Source of the DNA: Phycisphaerae bacterium | GTDB lineage: Bacteria; Planctomycetota; Phycisphaerae; Sedimentisphaerales; Anaerobacaceae | DNA length: 64,000 nt | Reading direction: 5' to 3' | Assembly (NCBI GenBank): GCA_017993835.1 | Contig: JAGOLX010000004.1 | Coordinates: 144,538 to 208,537, forward strand | In this document: positions 27,333 to 37,068 of the stretch, piece after piece | Layout of the letters: each line of letters starts with the position of its first letter | How positions within the stretch are numbered: position 1 is the first letter of the stretch | Program-made: the position numbers and the translations under genes | The notes under the pieces: generated by a model | The model's database searches: none | Seen by the model: the letters and a program-made list of their open reading frames with translations, nothing else | Told to the model about the DNA's origin: nothing

Positions 27333-28360
27333 TTCTGAGCTCCTATTTCCGCATACGTCCAGCACGGCTCCCAGCCTTCGACAAGCTGGAGCACCGTCGC
27401 GTCCTTGCCATCGGGGTGCACCTTCCGCAGGGCGACGCTCGGCCCGCGGATGGCGGGGGCATCCTCCATTCGCATCACGCAGATCGGCGCCCCGGACTTC
27501 TCGGAGCCGCCGCCGTCTTCGGGACATCGGGTGAACAGCACGTACTTGCCGTCGGGCGATAGCGCGCCGCCATAGATATGGTAGCCGTCCTCGCCGTAGA
27601 TCATTCGGGCGTCCTTGCCGTCGCCGTCGCCCATCCAGAGTTGCGTGAAGCCATAGCCATCCTGGCCCGCAGGCCGGCAGGGAAAGATGATGCGATTCGA
27701 ATCAGGGAACCAGTCGGGCGTGCAGCTCTGGAACTCGTGCACGATGTTCACTTCACCGGTCTGGGCGTTCATGCGAACCACGGTCCACATGATCCGGGCG
27801 TTCGCCACGCCGCAGAACCACTGCCCGTCCGGCGACCAGAAGAGCTGCTGATAGACGCCCTTTCGCGGCAACTCGCGCACGACCTTCTTCGTCCCAAGGT
27901 CGACAATCTGGATGCCCTTCTGACTCAGACAGGCGATTTGTTTGCCGTCGGGCGACCATGACGCCCAGGGAAACTCCCGGTCGCCGCCGATCTGCACAGG
28001 ATTCGAGCCGTCGGCATCTGCGATCATCAGGTTTCCCTGGAAACCCCAGAGGTCGTGACTGATGACCGTGCCTTTCGCGAAGCGCCGGTAGAGCAATCGT
28101 TTGCCGTCGGGCGAGAACCGGGGGCCGCCCTCCTCATGGTCCGGCGTATTCGTGACGTTCCGACGTTCCGAACCGTCCGGTCGCATGAGGAACAGATCCC
28201 ATGTCCCATTCTCCCCGCGGGCCGCAAACGCAATCCAGCCTTTGCCGCCCACCTCCTTGGCGAGTTGAGCCGCGCGATCCTCCTGCGCCCCCCATCCGCC
28301 AGAAACCAGGATTGCACAAACCACAAAGGCCAGAACCGAGAGCGTCTGTCTGTTCATCAT
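27329..28360 (-). CDS. TolB-like WD40/PD40 propeller protein, exported
   Basis: The 343-aa protein has a signal peptide (LSVLAFVVCAILVSGGWGAQ) and four or more PD40 repeats of the form FSPDGKRLLY, WSPDGKQIACLS, WSPDGQWFCGV and LSPDGKYVLF. Such propellers bind proteins or glycans in the periplasm. It is translationally coupled to the small lipoprotein gene. The substrate or partner cannot be deduced. Confidence 0.85.
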   Translation of the reverse strand: MMNRQTLSVLAFVVCAILVSGGWGAQEDRAAQLAKEVGGKGWIAFAARGENGTWDLFLMRPDGSERRNVTNTPDHEEGGPRFSPDGKRLLYRRFAKGTVISHDLWGFQGNLMIADADGSNPVQIGGDREFPWASWSPDGKQIACLSQKGIQIVDLGTKKVVRELPRKGVYQQLFWSPDGQWFCGVANARIMWTVVRMNAQTGEVNIVHEFQSCTPDWFPDSNRIIFPCRPAGQDGYGFTQLWMGDGDGKDARMIYGEDGYHIYGGALSPDGKYVLFTRCPEDGGGSEKSGAPICVMRMEDAPAIRGPSVALRKVHPDGKDATVLQLVEGWEPCWTYAEIGAQK

Positions 28361-28380
28361 TCAGGGACTCCTGTCCGACC

Positions 28381-29655
28381 TTATGCGGGCCGGTTGAACT
28401 GCGGGACCTTCATCTGCTCGCCGCCTCGGAGGGCCGACTCGTGCGCGACGATGCCGGGGACGGTGTAGGCCAGCGCCTCGTAGACGTCCACCGCGGGCCG
28501 GCGGCCGTGCGTCAGCGCGTCGATGAACTCGTGCGTCAGGAACGTGTGCGAGCCGTAATGCCCGCTGTCGTGTCGCAGGGGCTCGGGCAGCATGTCGGTC
28601 TTCCACCAGGCGGGCTGCTCGTACCTCTCCATCTCGGGCAGGTCGCGAACGAAGCCCGCGTCGTCCTTCTCCTTGCGTCCCTCGGCCGACCGGACGATCA
28701 CCGGCGGCAGCCCGGTCGGCTCGTCGCAGTAGAAGCTCATCTTGTTGCCGATCCACTGGGCCCGCTCGGTTCCGCGATGGGCTCCCTTCCACCAGACGTT
28801 GCAGCGGAAGGCGTGACCGCGATCCGTCTTGAACATGGCCGACTCGTTCCAGAAGGGGTTTTTGTAGACGTTGTCCTTGCAGATCGGGTCGTCGTCGCCC
28901 CAGCCGTAGCAGGAGACTTCGGTGAGCCGCTCGCCCGTGACGCCGGCGATGAAGGCGGTGCAGTGTGTCGGATAGTGCATGGGGGCCAGGCCGTGACGCC
29001 ACGTCCGTTTGCCGTTCTCGAAGTAGAGCACTTCCAGGCCGGGATGCTGGTACTCGGCCTCGCAGTAGTAGATCTCGCCGAACTTGCCCTGCTCGTGGAA
29101 CTTCCGCACGGAGATCGTCGGCTGCTGGTAGTAGCTGGTCTCGGCCATCATGTAGGTCAGGCCGGAGGTCTTCACCGCGTCGAGAAGCCGCTCGGCCTTC
29201 TCAACGCCGCCACCCAGCGACGCAGGCACCGCGGAAATCGCGTGCTTGCCGTGCTTCATCACTTCCGCGACGTGCTTGACGTGGTTCGGACCTTCGGTGA
29301 AAACCGCCACCGCGTCGATGTTCTTGTCGAGCACCAGTTCTTCGAGCGAGTTGTACGACTTGCTGCACTTGTACGTCCGCATCAACCCGTCGCGTCGTTC
29401 CGGGCGCAGGTCGCTGACCGCTTCGACGACGCAGTCCGGATGCTCGTGCCACTGGAAGCTCGTGCCGAATCCCCCGCCCACGACGCCGATCCGAATCCTC
29501 TTCGGCGCCGTATTGACCGCCAGGGTCGAATACAGGGGCAGTGCTGCGCCTGCGAGGGCGGCGCTGCGATGGAGGAATTCCCGCCGGGAGCACAAACGCG
29601 GTGATTGCTCGCGAACAGCCTGGGACGACGAACTCGTGTTGGACGAATCGATCAT
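28381..29655 (-). CDS. Tat-exported Gfo/Idh/MocA-like protein without the EKP motif
   Basis: The 424-aa protein starts MIDSSNTSSSSQ with GAGGAG upstream and carries a twin-arginine signal (CSRREFLHRSAALAGAALPL). The nucleotide-binding loop is IGVVGGGFGTSF. Where most members have EKP, this one reads AVPASLGGGVEKAE, so the usual catalytic Lys is not in place. The second domain (AETSYYQQPTISVRKFHEQG) is typical. It may be a dehydrogenase of a divergent subgroup or a binding protein. TolB-like gene follows after 20 bases. Confidence 0.88.
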   Translation of the reverse strand: MIDSSNTSSSSQAVREQSPRLCSRREFLHRSAALAGAALPLYSTLAVNTAPKRIRIGVVGGGFGTSFQWHEHPDCVVEAVSDLRPERRDGLMRTYKCSKSYNSLEELVLDKNIDAVAVFTEGPNHVKHVAEVMKHGKHAISAVPASLGGGVEKAERLLDAVKTSGLTYMMAETSYYQQPTISVRKFHEQGKFGEIYYCEAEYQHPGLEVLYFENGKRTWRHGLAPMHYPTHCTAFIAGVTGERLTEVSCYGWGDDDPICKDNVYKNPFWNESAMFKTDRGHAFRCNVWWKGAHRGTERAQWIGNKMSFYCDEPTGLPPVIVRSAEGRKEKDDAGFVRDLPEMERYEQPAWWKTDMLPEPLRHDSGHYGSHTFLTHEFIDALTHGRRPAVDVYEALAYTVPGIVAHESALRGGEQMKVPQFNRPA

Positions 29656-29715
29656 AGCGAATCTCCTCAAACAAAGGGTTCTTTCGGCTCTGATAGCTAC
29701 CACAGTGTCTCCAGG

Positions 29716-29922
29716 AATGCAAGGACTCGCGACACGATCCTGGCCGTGTTGGTTGTCACGCAGGTGCTCTCTGTCATCTTCGGCGAGCAGCTCTCCCACG
29801 AGGCATTCGAGCTGATTCACAAAGGTGGCGGAGCCCTCCTGCTCATCGGGATCGGTCTGCACGTCATCCTGAACTGGAGCTGGGTCCGCGCCAGCCTGCT
29901 GGTCCGCAGACACGCCCAGTGA
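29716..29922 (+). pseudogene. Remnant of a DUF4405-like membrane protein
   Basis: The frame encodes two hydrophobic helices, ILAVLVVTQVLSVIFGE and GALLLIGIGLHVILNWSWVR, with a His in each half, as in the C-terminal part of DUF4405/cytochrome b561-like proteins. There is no ATG or Shine-Dalgarno at the expected start, and the frame can only be opened by a TTG inside the divergent oxidoreductase gene. It therefore looks like a 5'-truncated leftover; a short GTG-started protein from 29746 cannot be excluded. Confidence 0.4.
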
Positions 29923-29983
29923 CCCGGACCAGATCCGGCCGCAGAAAATGAGAACGGGCGGCAGTGTCAAGACCGAAGATGTT

Positions 29984-30054
29984 GTTCGTAGTGACGCCGT
30001 CAGGCGTTATCTTCCCTGCATATCCAGATATGCCCTTGCGGGCACACTACGAAC
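29984..30054. repeat. Inverted-terminus repeat, free copy
   Basis: GTTCGTAGTGACGCCGTCAG at the left end and GGGCACACTACGAAC at the right end. It is the intergenic form of the element that is in frame at 25003-25077. It is followed at 30098-30140 by other short palindromic sequences (GTGGGTTGAGAACCCAC and CCCGTGTCACGAGGCACGGG). Confidence 0.85.
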
Positions 30055-30144
30055 AGGCTTCGCTTGACGCTGCCACCCGTCGATGAGAACCAAACGCGTG
30101 GGTTGAGAACCCACCCTACACTTCCCGTGTCACGAGGCACGGGC

Positions 30145-30891
30145 CTATTCCGTCACCTTCCCCGTCGCGGCCCACTCCGTACCTCTCGTGATGATCTTCT
30201 GGACGTTCGGGGTCATCAGAGCCTTGCGGTCGTGGCCGAAGGCGTTGTGGACGACCCGGCCGTTGCCGTAGTTCTGCACGAAGATCAGCGGCTCGGTCTT
30301 CTTGCTCCAGTCCGAATCGGCGGTCACGAGCACCTGGATCTTGGCGTCGCCCTGGAGCTTGGCGTACAGCTCGTCATCGACCTCGAAATCGCCTAGACCC
30401 GCGGTGATCGGGTGCTGCTTGTCGACCACCTTCGCCTGGAACGGGGCACGAGGTCCGTGGCCGGAAGTGCCCATCACCCACTTGCGCCCGCACAGCTTGC
30501 CGAACTCCTCCCACTTGGGGAACGACGCGGTCGCCAGGTGCTGGACGAAAAAGCCCTTGCCGCCCTTGACGTAGTTCAGCAGGTTCTCCTGGGCCTGGGC
30601 GGGCAGTTCGGCCCGTTTCGCCGAGTAGATCAGGAACGCGATCACGTCGTAGTTCTTCAGCGCGGTCGCCGATTCGAGGATCAGCGGGTCCTCGGAGATC
30701 TTCACGTCGAACTTGCCCGAGTTGACCAGGATCTCGCGCGTGGTCTCGGACATCTCCCGCCAGGGATGGGCGGAGACGTCGTCGCCCGTGATGAGCAGGA
30801 CCTTGATCGGCGCGGGTTTGGCCGGCTGGGCCCCCAGGCAGAAGACCATCGCCAGCATCGCAACCCCAGTCACAACTTTCAATGAACGCAT
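30145..30891 (-). CDS. ThuA-like domain protein, exported
   Basis: The 248-aa protein has a signal peptide (VVTGVAMLAMVFCLGAQ) and a ThuA/glutamine-amidotransferase-like fold: IKVLLITGDDVSAHPW, then LNYVKGGKGFFVQHLATASF, GPRAPFQAKVVDKQHPITAG and a late GNGRVVHNAFGHD. The Shine-Dalgarno AGGAGG precedes the ATG at 30891. ThuA proteins of planctomycetes are often secreted and near sugar oxidoreductases, and here a Gfo/Idh gene lies on the same strand. The catalytic role in sugar metabolism is not well defined. Confidence 0.9.
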   Translation of the reverse strand: MRSLKVVTGVAMLAMVFCLGAQPAKPAPIKVLLITGDDVSAHPWREMSETTREILVNSGKFDVKISEDPLILESATALKNYDVIAFLIYSAKRAELPAQAQENLLNYVKGGKGFFVQHLATASFPKWEEFGKLCGRKWVMGTSGHGPRAPFQAKVVDKQHPITAGLGDFEVDDELYAKLQGDAKIQVLVTADSDWSKKTEPLIFVQNYGNGRVVHNAFGHDRKALMTPNVQKIITRGTEWAATGKVTE

Positions 30892-31125
30892 GTCATTCCT
30901 CCTTGTCTGAACTCTCAATACAACTGCCTGCACAGGCTATGACTACCTCTGTCCTGCGAATCACACGATCTCTACGCTCGTATCGTTGTCCACCACCTTT
31001 GGACTCACATTTCACCATCGTTTGGAGCAATCGATCCACGGCCATTCTAAGCCACAGCCGCACCGGACGTAAATACTCAATCCGTATCCGTCTCGGGACA
31101 ACAGATGTCGCGGCGAAGAATCGGT

Positions 31126-31154
31126 TTGACCCATGAGGCACATCTGGGTATAGT
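31126..31154 (+). promoter_or_regulatory. Candidate promoter of dprA
   Basis: TTGACC and TATAGT are separated by 17 bases. A transcript would start about 30 bases before the dprA ATG. Confidence 0.6.
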
Positions 31155-31191
31155 TGACGTGTAATCTTGAGGATATGCGACGAGAGGAATC

Positions 31192-32346
31192 ATGGCGCAA
31201 ATCCCGGAAAACTCCAAGGACATCGAGCTGTGGCTCAAGCTGATCCGGGCCGATGAGGTCGGGCCAGTGACGTTTGGGCGGCTCCTGAAGCGGTTCGGGT
31301 CGGTGGATGCGGCCCTGGGCGCCTCGGTCAGCGAGTTGACCAAGGTCGAGGGAGTGGGGTCCAAGACCGCTGAGCGGATCGCCGCAAGTCGCGACCAATT
31401 CAACGCCCGCGAGGAGTTGGAGCTGGCGGCCAGGCTGGGCGTCTGGCTCCTGCACATGGAAGACGCCCGTTACCCCAGGTTGCTCAGGCAGATCTACGAC
31501 CCGCCGCCAGTGCTGTACGTAAAGGGTACGCTGACCCGCGAGGACACGCTGGGCGTCGCGATCGTCGGCTGTCGGCGGTGCAGCCTGTACGGCCAGGAAC
31601 AGGCTTCGCGATTCGCGCATCTATTGGCAGCAGCAGGCTTTACAGTCGTCTCAGGCATGGCCCGAGGAATCGATACCGCCGCTCACAGCGGCGCCTTGGC
31701 GGCCCAGGGTCGGACAATCGCGGTTCAAGGTTGCGGCCTGTCTCGCGTCTTTCCGCCCGAGAACGCCAAGCTCTTCGAGCTCATCAGTGCTTCCGGGGCC
31801 TGCATTTCCGAGCTTCCACTGCAGGCCGAGCCCCTGGCAGAGCACTTCCCGCCCCGCAATCGGATCATCGCGGGCCTGTCGCTCGGGACCCTCGTCATCG
31901 AAGCGGGCCTTCGATCCGGCGCCCTGATCACAGCCCAGACCGCCCTGGAGAGCAATCGCGAGGTCATGGCCATGCCGGGCAAGATCGACTCGCCTGTGAG
32001 CCAGGGTCCCCACCAACTCCTCAAGCAGGGCGCCAGGCTGGTCGAGTCGGTCGAGGACATCATGGAGGCCCTGGGCTACGTCGGCGAGCAACTCAAGGAC
32101 CACACGGCACTTACGACGAAGGAGGCCGTCGAGACGGTCGAGGCGCCGTTGTTCGACCCGGCCAAGTTCAACCTCAAGGGCCACGAGAAGACCCTCTACG
32201 ACGCGCTCGGCAAAGAGCCTACGCACATCGACCAGATCATCGCGGATACGGACCTGCCCGCAGGTGCGGCCAACGCCGCGGTCATGTCGCTGCGTCTCAA
32301 GGGGCTCGTCAGGCAATTCCCAGGCAACTTGTTCGCAAGACGGTGA
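31192..32346 (+). CDS. dprA: DNA-processing protein DprA
   Basis: The 384-aa protein has an N-terminal helix-hairpin-helix region (LTKVEGVGSKTAERIA), the Rossmann-like DprA core (VSGMARGIDTAAHSGAL, then FPPRNRIIAGLSLGTLVIEA and SGALITAQTALESNREVMA) and a C-terminal winged-helix domain (THIDQIIADTDLPAGAANAA). DprA loads RecA on incoming single-stranded DNA during natural transformation. No other competence gene is in the window. Confidence 0.97.
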   Translation: MAQIPENSKDIELWLKLIRADEVGPVTFGRLLKRFGSVDAALGASVSELTKVEGVGSKTAERIAASRDQFNAREELELAARLGVWLLHMEDARYPRLLRQIYDPPPVLYVKGTLTREDTLGVAIVGCRRCSLYGQEQASRFAHLLAAAGFTVVSGMARGIDTAAHSGALAAQGRTIAVQGCGLSRVFPPENAKLFELISASGACISELPLQAEPLAEHFPPRNRIIAGLSLGTLVIEAGLRSGALITAQTALESNREVMAMPGKIDSPVSQGPHQLLKQGARLVESVEDIMEALGYVGEQLKDHTALTTKEAVETVEAPLFDPAKFNLKGHEKTLYDALGKEPTHIDQIIADTDLPAGAANAAVMSLRLKGLVRQFPGNLFARR

Positions 32347-32456
32347 TATGTCGAACATCGAGCCGGGCACCATCTGCAGGAGGCACCGCCGTGGTTACCA
32401 TCTCTCGCTGGATGACGAAACGTTGCCCCGTCTGCACTGCGGGCGAGTGCGTGCGA

Positions 32457-32485
32457 TTGACAACCGCTGCCGGACGGGGTATCAT
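32457..32485 (+). promoter_or_regulatory. Candidate promoter of the LamG protein gene
   Basis: TTGACA and TATCAT are separated by exactly 17 bases, an almost perfect sigma70-type site, 186 bases upstream of the LamG gene. The rest of the 32347-32670 spacer shows no gene. Confidence 0.65.
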
Positions 32486-32670
32486 AAGAGAATCATAGGT
32501 TGAATGCTGTCTTGGATGGAGGACGGTCGGCAGCAGAGCCTTCATTCTCTCGACGGTGGTCCCGATTCTGTGCATCGTGTCACGAGAGCGGGACGCGGGT
32601 TCCCGAACGCTTGCGCGTCTGATCGAGGATCAGACCGAGGACATATCGAACTGCGTGTAGGAGAACGATC

Positions 32671-35600
32671 ATGTGGACGAAGGCAACGACGATCGTAGCC
32701 GCCGTGCTGGTGATGAGCATCGTGTCCAGTGCGATGGCAGGACAATTAGGGTACTGGGCATTCGACGAAGGGACCGGCACAGCCGCCAAGGACAGTTCCG
32801 GCAACGGCAACAACGGCCGGTTCGTCAGCGCCCCGACCTGGGTGGACGGCATCCTCGGCAAGGCCCTCCAGTTCGACGGCGTGGATGATTACATCGAGGT
32901 CCCGCACAGCGCCAAGCTGATCCCCACCACCGGAAAGGCCACGGTGTCCGTGTGGATCAACGCCCAGCGTCATCCGGGCCCCAGCGGCGCGTGGCAGGGC
33001 ATCCTGGCCAAGGGAGGCGACCCCCGCCTGTACAACATCTACACGCACGAGAGCCAGACGCTGCACTTCAGCACGGGACCGAGCGGCGCCTACATCGGCT
33101 CGAACAGTACCGGCACCGTTCCGTTGAACGAATGGGTTCACGTCGTCGCGGTCGTCAACAACTCCCACCAGTATTACATCAACGGCGCACCGGCCGGCAC
33201 CTTCGCCAACGGAGCGACCGTCCCGACCGGCGGAACCGCGGTGCTGACCATCGGTCAGACCGGGGAGTCGAACTACTTCCTCGGGAAGATCGACGAGCCT
33301 CGCATCTACGACGTGGCCCTCACGGCCGACGAGGTGACCGCCCTCTTCCAGGGCACCCCGCCAACCTGGCCCAAGGCCAAGAACCCCACCCCGGCCAACG
33401 GGGCCATCGGCGTGAGCTTTGCCCTGCTCCAGTGGGAAGCCGGCGACGGCGCCGTCACGCACAACGTCTACATCGGCACGAGCCCGGACCTGACCGAGGC
33501 CAACCTGGTTCAGTCGGGAAAGACCCAGACGTTCTACTACTACGCTGCCGGCCTGGAATCGGGCGTCACCTACTACTGGCGCGTGGATGAGGTCGAAGCG
33601 GATCAGGTCACCGTCCATACGGGCGACGTCTGGAGCTTCACTGCCATTCCCGTCGAGGCCTACGCCCCCAGTCCCGCCGACGGCGCGAAGAACGTATTGC
33701 GCAGCGCCGAGCTTTCCTGGTCGCCCACGATTGACGCGATCACGCACGACGTGTATCTGGGCGTCAACCGGGACGACGTGGCCGCCGGAACCGGCGATAC
33801 GTTCAAGGGCAACGTGAGCGAGCTGACGTTTACGCCCGGCACCCTCGAAGGAGACACGACCTACTACTGGCGGATCGACGAAGCGGACATCCACGGCACT
33901 CGGACCCAGGGCAGCGTCTGGAGCTTCTACACGGTGCCTGCGATCCCGATTTCCGACCCGAACCTCGTGGGCTGGTGGAAGCTGGACGAGGAGGAAGGGA
34001 CGTTCTTCCTGGATTCCTCCGGCTACGACAACCACGGCGCCCTGCAGAACAGTCCCCAGTGGGCGGAAGGCTACGACGGCGGCGCCCTGGAACTGGACGG
34101 CGTCAGCGACTACGCCGAGATCCCGCACAGCGACACCCTGACCGTAGATTCGGAGGCGGCCGTGATGGCCTGGATCAACGCCGCCACTCTCAATGCGGAC
34201 TACCAGGGAGTCGTCGCCAAGGGCAACACCGTCCGATCCTACAGCCTGTATCTGCAGAGGGCCGGCACGTTGCACTTCAGCACCACCTCGACCGCCGCAG
34301 GCGCCTACGTGGGCTCCAGCAGCAGCGGCACGGTCGCAGCAGGCGAGTGGACGCACGTCTGTGCCATGGTTACGGCGGGCGGACACGAGTACTTCATCAA
34401 CGGCCAGGCCGCCGGCACCGGGGGCAGCGGAATCGTTTTACCCGGAACGACGGACACCGCGCCCGTGCGGATCGGGAACACGCAGGAGGGCGGACGCTGC
34501 TTCGCCGGAGCGATCGACGAGGTCCGCGTCTACCGGACCGCTCTGACCCAGGACCAGGTCCAGGAAGCCATGCAGGGCGACCCGCTGCGTGCGAGGAATC
34601 CGCAGCCTGTCCACAACACTGACGTGGACATCCGCTCCGCGGAGACACTGAGCTGGTCTGCAGGCAAGACGGCCGCCCAGCACGACGTCTACTTCGGACA
34701 GGACAAGGACGCGGTCGCGGCAGCCGGCGTCGATTCCCCTGAGTACCTGGGACGCCAGGCCGACGCCAGCTACTCGCTTGACGGACTGGTCGAATTCGGC
34801 GGCGGCGACTACTTCTGGCGGATTGACGAGGTCGAAGCCGACGGCGCCACGATCTACAAGGGTCTCGTGTGGAAGTTCACAGTCCCCGCCTTCTTCATCG
34901 TGGACAACATGGAGAGCTACACGGTCGAGGAGGGCAACCGGATCTATGAGACCTGGCTCGACGGCTACGCCACGAAAGAGAACGGCTCCATCGTGGGCTA
35001 TCTCGATTCGCCGTTCACCGAGGGCACGATCGTCCACGGCGGCAAGCAGTCTATGCCGTTCGACTACAACAACCTCGCGTCGCCCTACTACAGCGAGGGC
35101 GAACTGGCTTTCGCGTCGCAGCAGGACTGGACGATCAATGGCGTCGACACCCTGGTCGTCTGGTTCCGGGGCAACCCAGAGCGATTCACGGAACCCGAAC
35201 CCGGACGGTACGTGATCAGCTCCACCAGTGGCGACGTCTGGGGCACAGAGGACAACTTCCGCTTCGTCTACAAGCGGCTCACCGGGGATGGCACCATTAC
35301 CGCCAAGGTCAACGCCATCACCGAGAGCACTACGACCTGGGCAAAAGCCGGCGTCATGATCCGCGAGAGCCTGGACCCCGCTTCCTCGTACGCGTTCATG
35401 TTCCCGACGCCCGACGGTCGAAGGGCATACCAGAACCGCGCGAGCACAGGCAGCTCCGCTCTGTCCGCCCACAGCGCCACCGGCGCGGTGACCTTCCCGG
35501 TCTGGGTCCGGGTCGAGCGGAAAGGCACCCAGTTCACCGCCTACTACTCCCAGGACGGCGTCACCTGGGTCAAGCAGCCCGCCAATGAGAACACCGGGAC

Positions 35601-36024
35601 CGACGCCTCGGGCAATCCCCAGGTCATCCCGATGACGGGCACGGTCTACATCGGCATGGCGGTGACCAGCAACAACGCCGGAGTCGCCGCCTGCTTCGGG
35701 GACTTCTCCGATGTCGCAACGACGGGACCGGTCAGCGGCACATGGACGGTCGCCAATATCGGGTTCAATCCCGGCTGCGATCGCGATACGTTGTACGTGG
35801 CCCTGTCGGATAGCAGCAACAAGACAGCGGTCGTCGCACACGACGATCCGGCGGCCGTCAACCTCACCGAATGGACCGAGTGGCAGATCCCGCTGAGCAG
35901 GTTCACAGGAGTGAACCCCAAGCGGGTCAAGACGCTGTACATCGGGGTCGGCGATCGGGACGGCACCTCCCCCACCGGACTCGGCCTGCTCTACTTCGAC
36001 GATATCCGCCTGATCCAGCGGTAG
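32671..36024 (+). CDS. Large secreted LamG-domain protein
   Basis: The 1117-aa protein has a signal peptide (ATTIVAAVLVMSIVSSAMAG) followed by a LamG/concanavalin domain (WAFDEGTGTAAKDSSGNGNN; to about 225), two FN3/Ig-like modules with the unit TYYWRVDE/TYYWRIDE, a second LamG domain (GWWKLDEEEGTFFLDSSGYD; about 430-640), a third FN3-like module, and a C-terminal region with DGTITAKVNAITESTTTWAK, resembling DUF1349. It ends in YIGVGDRDGTSPTGLGLLYF and lacks a PEP-CTERM tail. Probably a polysaccharide-binding extracellular protein. A strong terminator follows. Confidence 0.88.
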   Translation: MWTKATTIVAAVLVMSIVSSAMAGQLGYWAFDEGTGTAAKDSSGNGNNGRFVSAPTWVDGILGKALQFDGVDDYIEVPHSAKLIPTTGKATVSVWINAQRHPGPSGAWQGILAKGGDPRLYNIYTHESQTLHFSTGPSGAYIGSNSTGTVPLNEWVHVVAVVNNSHQYYINGAPAGTFANGATVPTGGTAVLTIGQTGESNYFLGKIDEPRIYDVALTADEVTALFQGTPPTWPKAKNPTPANGAIGVSFALLQWEAGDGAVTHNVYIGTSPDLTEANLVQSGKTQTFYYYAAGLESGVTYYWRVDEVEADQVTVHTGDVWSFTAIPVEAYAPSPADGAKNVLRSAELSWSPTIDAITHDVYLGVNRDDVAAGTGDTFKGNVSELTFTPGTLEGDTTYYWRIDEADIHGTRTQGSVWSFYTVPAIPISDPNLVGWWKLDEEEGTFFLDSSGYDNHGALQNSPQWAEGYDGGALELDGVSDYAEIPHSDTLTVDSEAAVMAWINAATLNADYQGVVAKGNTVRSYSLYLQRAGTLHFSTTSTAAGAYVGSSSSGTVAAGEWTHVCAMVTAGGHEYFINGQAAGTGGSGIVLPGTTDTAPVRIGNTQEGGRCFAGAIDEVRVYRTALTQDQVQEAMQGDPLRARNPQPVHNTDVDIRSAETLSWSAGKTAAQHDVYFGQDKDAVAAAGVDSPEYLGRQADASYSLDGLVEFGGGDYFWRIDEVEADGATIYKGLVWKFTVPAFFIVDNMESYTVEEGNRIYETWLDGYATKENGSIVGYLDSPFTEGTIVHGGKQSMPFDYNNLASPYYSEGELAFASQQDWTINGVDTLVVWFRGNPERFTEPEPGRYVISSTSGDVWGTEDNFRFVYKRLTGDGTITAKVNAITESTTTWAKAGVMIRESLDPASSYAFMFPTPDGRRAYQNRASTGSSALSAHSATGAVTFPVWVRVERKGTQFTAYYSQDGVTWVKQPANENTGTDASGNPQVIPMTGTVYIGMAVTSNNAGVAACFGDFSDVATTGPVSGTWTVANIGFNPGCDRDTLYVALSDSSNKTAVVAHDDPAAVNLTEWTEWQIPLSRFTGVNPKRVKTLYIGVGDRDGTSPTGLGLLYFDDIRLIQR

Positions 36025-36099
36025 CATCGCGGATCAGCCCGCCATGGCGTCGCGTCCTTTCTCCACTCGACGCCTGACGGCAGCAAGAAAGCATACAGT

Positions 36100-36130
36100 G
36101 AGGCCCGTCCCCAGAGACGGGCCTTGCTGT
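36100..36130 (+). terminator. Terminator after the LamG gene
   Basis: AGGCCCGTC and GACGGGCCT form the stem around CCCAGA, followed by TGCTGT. The T-run is weak but the stem is strong. Confidence 0.65.
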
Positions 36131-36242
36131 AGGGGGATCTCGCCGGCGCAGAGGTCGCCAGTTCAGCGAGGCGAGCGCTGCCCCTCCATTCTCTGGTCAG
36201 GCGAGGAGTGAGCCGAATCTGCTCTCGACGAGCCGAATTCTC

Positions 36243-36270
36243 TTGACAAAACAGACAAAATACGTAAACT
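36243..36270 (+). promoter_or_regulatory. Candidate promoter of the second PEP-CTERM gene
   Basis: Perfect TTGACA followed after 16 bases by TAAACT. The next 100 bases lead to a strong Shine-Dalgarno (AGGAGG) before the ATG at 36373. Confidence 0.55.
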
Positions 36271-36372
36271 GGAGAATATATAAGCCCCAAGACCCGGATC
36301 ATTGCCCTGCGGATAGACCCAGAACCGGGGGGGCATCCCTGCTGTTCGGAAAGAACGATAGGAGGAGACAAA

Positions 36373-37068
36373 ATGAGCACATCTGCGCGCCTCGCCTTGT
36401 TGATGGTGCTGACGGTGTTGCTTGGGGTCGATGTGTGTTCCGCAGCCATTGTGCCAATCACCAGCGTCGTCGCCGGCATGAACGGAAAACCCCCGTACAC
36501 GCTGGAGAGCATCACGGTGGGTGATTACACAATCACGAAGGAATTCCTGGCCATCGGCGAGAGCACCGGCGAGTCCATTCTCTTCAGCGACATCTCCAGC
36601 GCGGACGATTTCGATCTGAACTCCGTGGCCTCGCGCAACGACTCAGGCATCTGGCGAGTCACAAACATCGGCGGATCCGAAACTTACAGAGATACCAACG
36701 GCGACCATCCCGATTTCTTCCTGTTCGAGGTCGGCATGAACGACGCGGTCAGCGTGCAGGCCATCTTCGCCGACGGCACGCTGGGTCAGGCGGTCACGAT
36801 TTCCCAGTCCGAATGGGGTGATACGGGACTGGACCGGGTGGGCCTGCTGGTGTCGGGTCAATCGATTGGCGGCGTTGCGTTCTCCGTCTCGGACTTGCTG
36901 GACGCCGATGGACAGGCCCTCGCCGCAGATACCGTGATCAAGGGCCTTCAGTTCGACAGTGAGACCATCGACCCGGTCCATTTCTCCGCCGCGGTGATGG
37001 TCCCGGAGCCCGCCACGCTCGCGATCCTGGGCTTTGGCGGCCTGTTCATTCTCAGACGCCGTCACTGA
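36373..37068 (+). CDS. PEP-CTERM sorting domain protein
   Basis: The 231-aa protein has a signal peptide (LALLMVLTVLLGVDVCSA) and a canonical C-terminal tail VPEPATLAILGFGGLFILRR RH, the exosortase recognition signal. The body reads as a soluble beta-rich domain with ESILFSDISSADDFDLNSVA and no enzyme motif. AGGAGG lies seven bases before the ATG. Expected at the cell surface or in exopolysaccharide after sorting. Confidence 0.92.
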   Translation: MSTSARLALLMVLTVLLGVDVCSAAIVPITSVVAGMNGKPPYTLESITVGDYTITKEFLAIGESTGESILFSDISSADDFDLNSVASRNDSGIWRVTNIGGSETYRDTNGDHPDFFLFEVGMNDAVSVQAIFADGTLGQAVTISQSEWGDTGLDRVGLLVSGQSIGGVAFSVSDLLDADGQALAADTVIKGLQFDSETIDPVHFSAAVMVPEPATLAILGFGGLFILRRRH

